Shown here in pieces: positions 63,190 through 64,000 of a DNA stretch of 64,000 bases. The position numbers and the translations under genes were made by a program. The DNA is from Streptomyces niveus. Lineage in GTDB: Bacteria; Actinomycetota; Actinomycetes; Streptomycetales; Streptomycetaceae. The notes under the pieces were generated by a model. That model saw only the letters and a program-made list of their open reading frames with translations. It was not told the DNA's origin and searched no databases. Where the stretch lies: positions 3,038,001 to 3,102,000 of the forward strand of contig NZ_CP018047.1 of assembly GCF_002009175.1 (NCBI RefSeq), given 5' to 3'. The stretch's first letter is position 1. Every line of letters begins with the position of its first letter.

Positions 63190-64000
63190 TGCCCGACAGC
63201 CAGCCGCAGCCGCCGGACGGCGCCACGGCGAACGCCACCGCGCTGCTGCTGCGCGGGGCCCGGCTCACCGACGGCCGCGCCGTCGACGTACGGCTGAGCG
63301 GCGGCCGTATCGAGGCCGTCGGCACGGCCGGCAGCCTCACCGCGCCGGGCGCGTGCGTGGACCTCGACGGGCATCTGCTGCTGCCCGCACCCGCGGAGCC
63401 GCACGCGCACAGTGACACCGCGCTGAGCGCCGTCACACCGGACAGACCCGTCTCGTACGACCCCGAGGACGTCCAGCGGCGCGCCACCGAGGCCGCGCTG
63501 CTCCAGGTCGGGCACGGGGCGACGACACTGCGTACGCATGTGCGCGTCGGTGACGCGCAGGAGCTGGCTCCTTTGGAGGCGGTGCTCCAGGCACGGCGTT
63601 CGCTGCGCGGGCTCGCGGATCTGACGGTCGTGGCCGTACCGCGCCTGCTGACCGGGGTCGCGGGCGCCGACGGGCTGGCGATACTGCGGGACGCGGTGAA
63701 GCTGGGCGCGGGTGTGGTCGGCGGCTGCCCGGACCTCGATCCCGATCCGGCCGGATATGTGGAAGCGGTGCTGACGGTGGCCGCCGAGCACGGGTGTCCC
63801 GTCGACCTCCATACGGATGCCGCCGACCCGGCCCGGCTGGCGCGCCTCGCGGCGATGGCCGGCGGGCTGCGGCCCGGCGTCTCGATCGGGCCCTGCGCCG
63901 GGCTGTCGCGGCTCCCGGCGGACGCGGCGGGCCGGGCCGCCGACCAGTTGGCGGCGGCTGGTGTGACGGTCGTCTGTCTGCCCCAGGGCCGCTGCGGTGG
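63190..64000 (+). CDS. Amidohydrolase, cytosine-deaminase-like (3' truncated by window)
   Basis: ATG at 63190 four bases after AGGAG; 270 codons visible and still open at the window end. N-terminal composite beta domain (LLLRGARLTDGRAVDVRLSG), then metal motif PHAHSDT (HxH), TLRTHVRVGD and VDLHTDAAD, the order seen in cytosine deaminase/metallo-dependent hydrolases. Probably deaminates a heterocycle. The window's final residues (VVCLPQGRCG) approach the remaining metal site. Confidence 0.8.

Overview
This 64-kb window has very high GC content and carries the ribosomal protein, RNA polymerase and secretion gene block of an actinomycete, almost certainly a Streptomyces species. The evidence is the gene order (rpmG-hadAB / murB / aspC-add / tRNA-Trp-secE-nusG-rplKA / lipoprotein / rplJL / rpoBC / rpsLG-fusA-tuf / S10-spc-alpha operons / truA), the actinobacterial protein variants (S3 with an RGG tail, NusG with a long acidic N-terminus, L17 with an acidic tail), the WhiJ-type regulator cluster with a DUF397 protein, and a rare TTA codon in an accessory gene. 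No rRNA, CRISPR array, insertion sequence or prophage was seen.

Layout, left to right. (1) 1-446: end of an unknown gene converging on truA. (2) 417-17938, all minus strand: truA; the alpha operon (infA, rpmJ, rpsM, rpsK, rpoA, rplQ); map, adk, secY; the spc operon (rplN to rplO); the S10 operon (rpsJ to rpsQ). Strong hairpins punctuate it, including a U-tailed terminator or attenuator in the secY leader. (3) 17939-35712: an accessory island between rpsJ and tuf, where core Streptomyces operons normally flank variable DNA. It holds a DUF1059 protein, a YefM-YoeB toxin-antitoxin pair with a palindromic operator, a WhiJ-like trio (XRE regulator, DUF397 protein, divergent HATPase), an Rpn-like nuclease with a duplicated tail fragment, a fused glycine/sarcosine/dimethylglycine methyltransferase (glycine betaine synthesis), a frameshifted HEAT-like gene, several hypotheticals, a GPP34 protein, a Nudix hydrolase, a winged-helix protein, a two-gene RNA-repair locus and an Rhs remnant. 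(4) 35713-53684, minus strand: tuf, fusA, rpsG, rpsL, rpoC, rpoB, rplL, rplJ, a lipoprotein, rplA, rplK, nusG, secE, preceded by tRNA-Trp. (5) 53866-64000: aspC-type aminotransferase, adenosine deaminase, a TetR/NAD-binding divergent pair, murB, an MFS exporter with its TetR regulator, hadB, hadA, rpmG, tRNA-Met, tRNA-Thr and the start of an amidohydrolase.

The most unusual content is the RNA-repair locus at 29218-33743. Two translationally coupled genes encode a ligase-kinase (RNA ligase KxDGEN motif plus P-loop polynucleotide kinase) and a 939-residue fusion of an MJ1316/DUF504 RNA-end domain, an endonuclease/exonuclease/phosphatase domain, a 2H phosphoesterase and a eukaryotic-type poly(A) polymerase module. 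Together they carry every activity needed to heal, tail and seal broken RNA. Domain systems of this type have been predicted by comparative genomics; I know of no experimental characterisation of this arrangement.

Start codons were adjusted wherever family length, a Shine-Dalgarno sequence or tight coupling favoured an internal start. All functional calls come from reading motifs, not from database searches.
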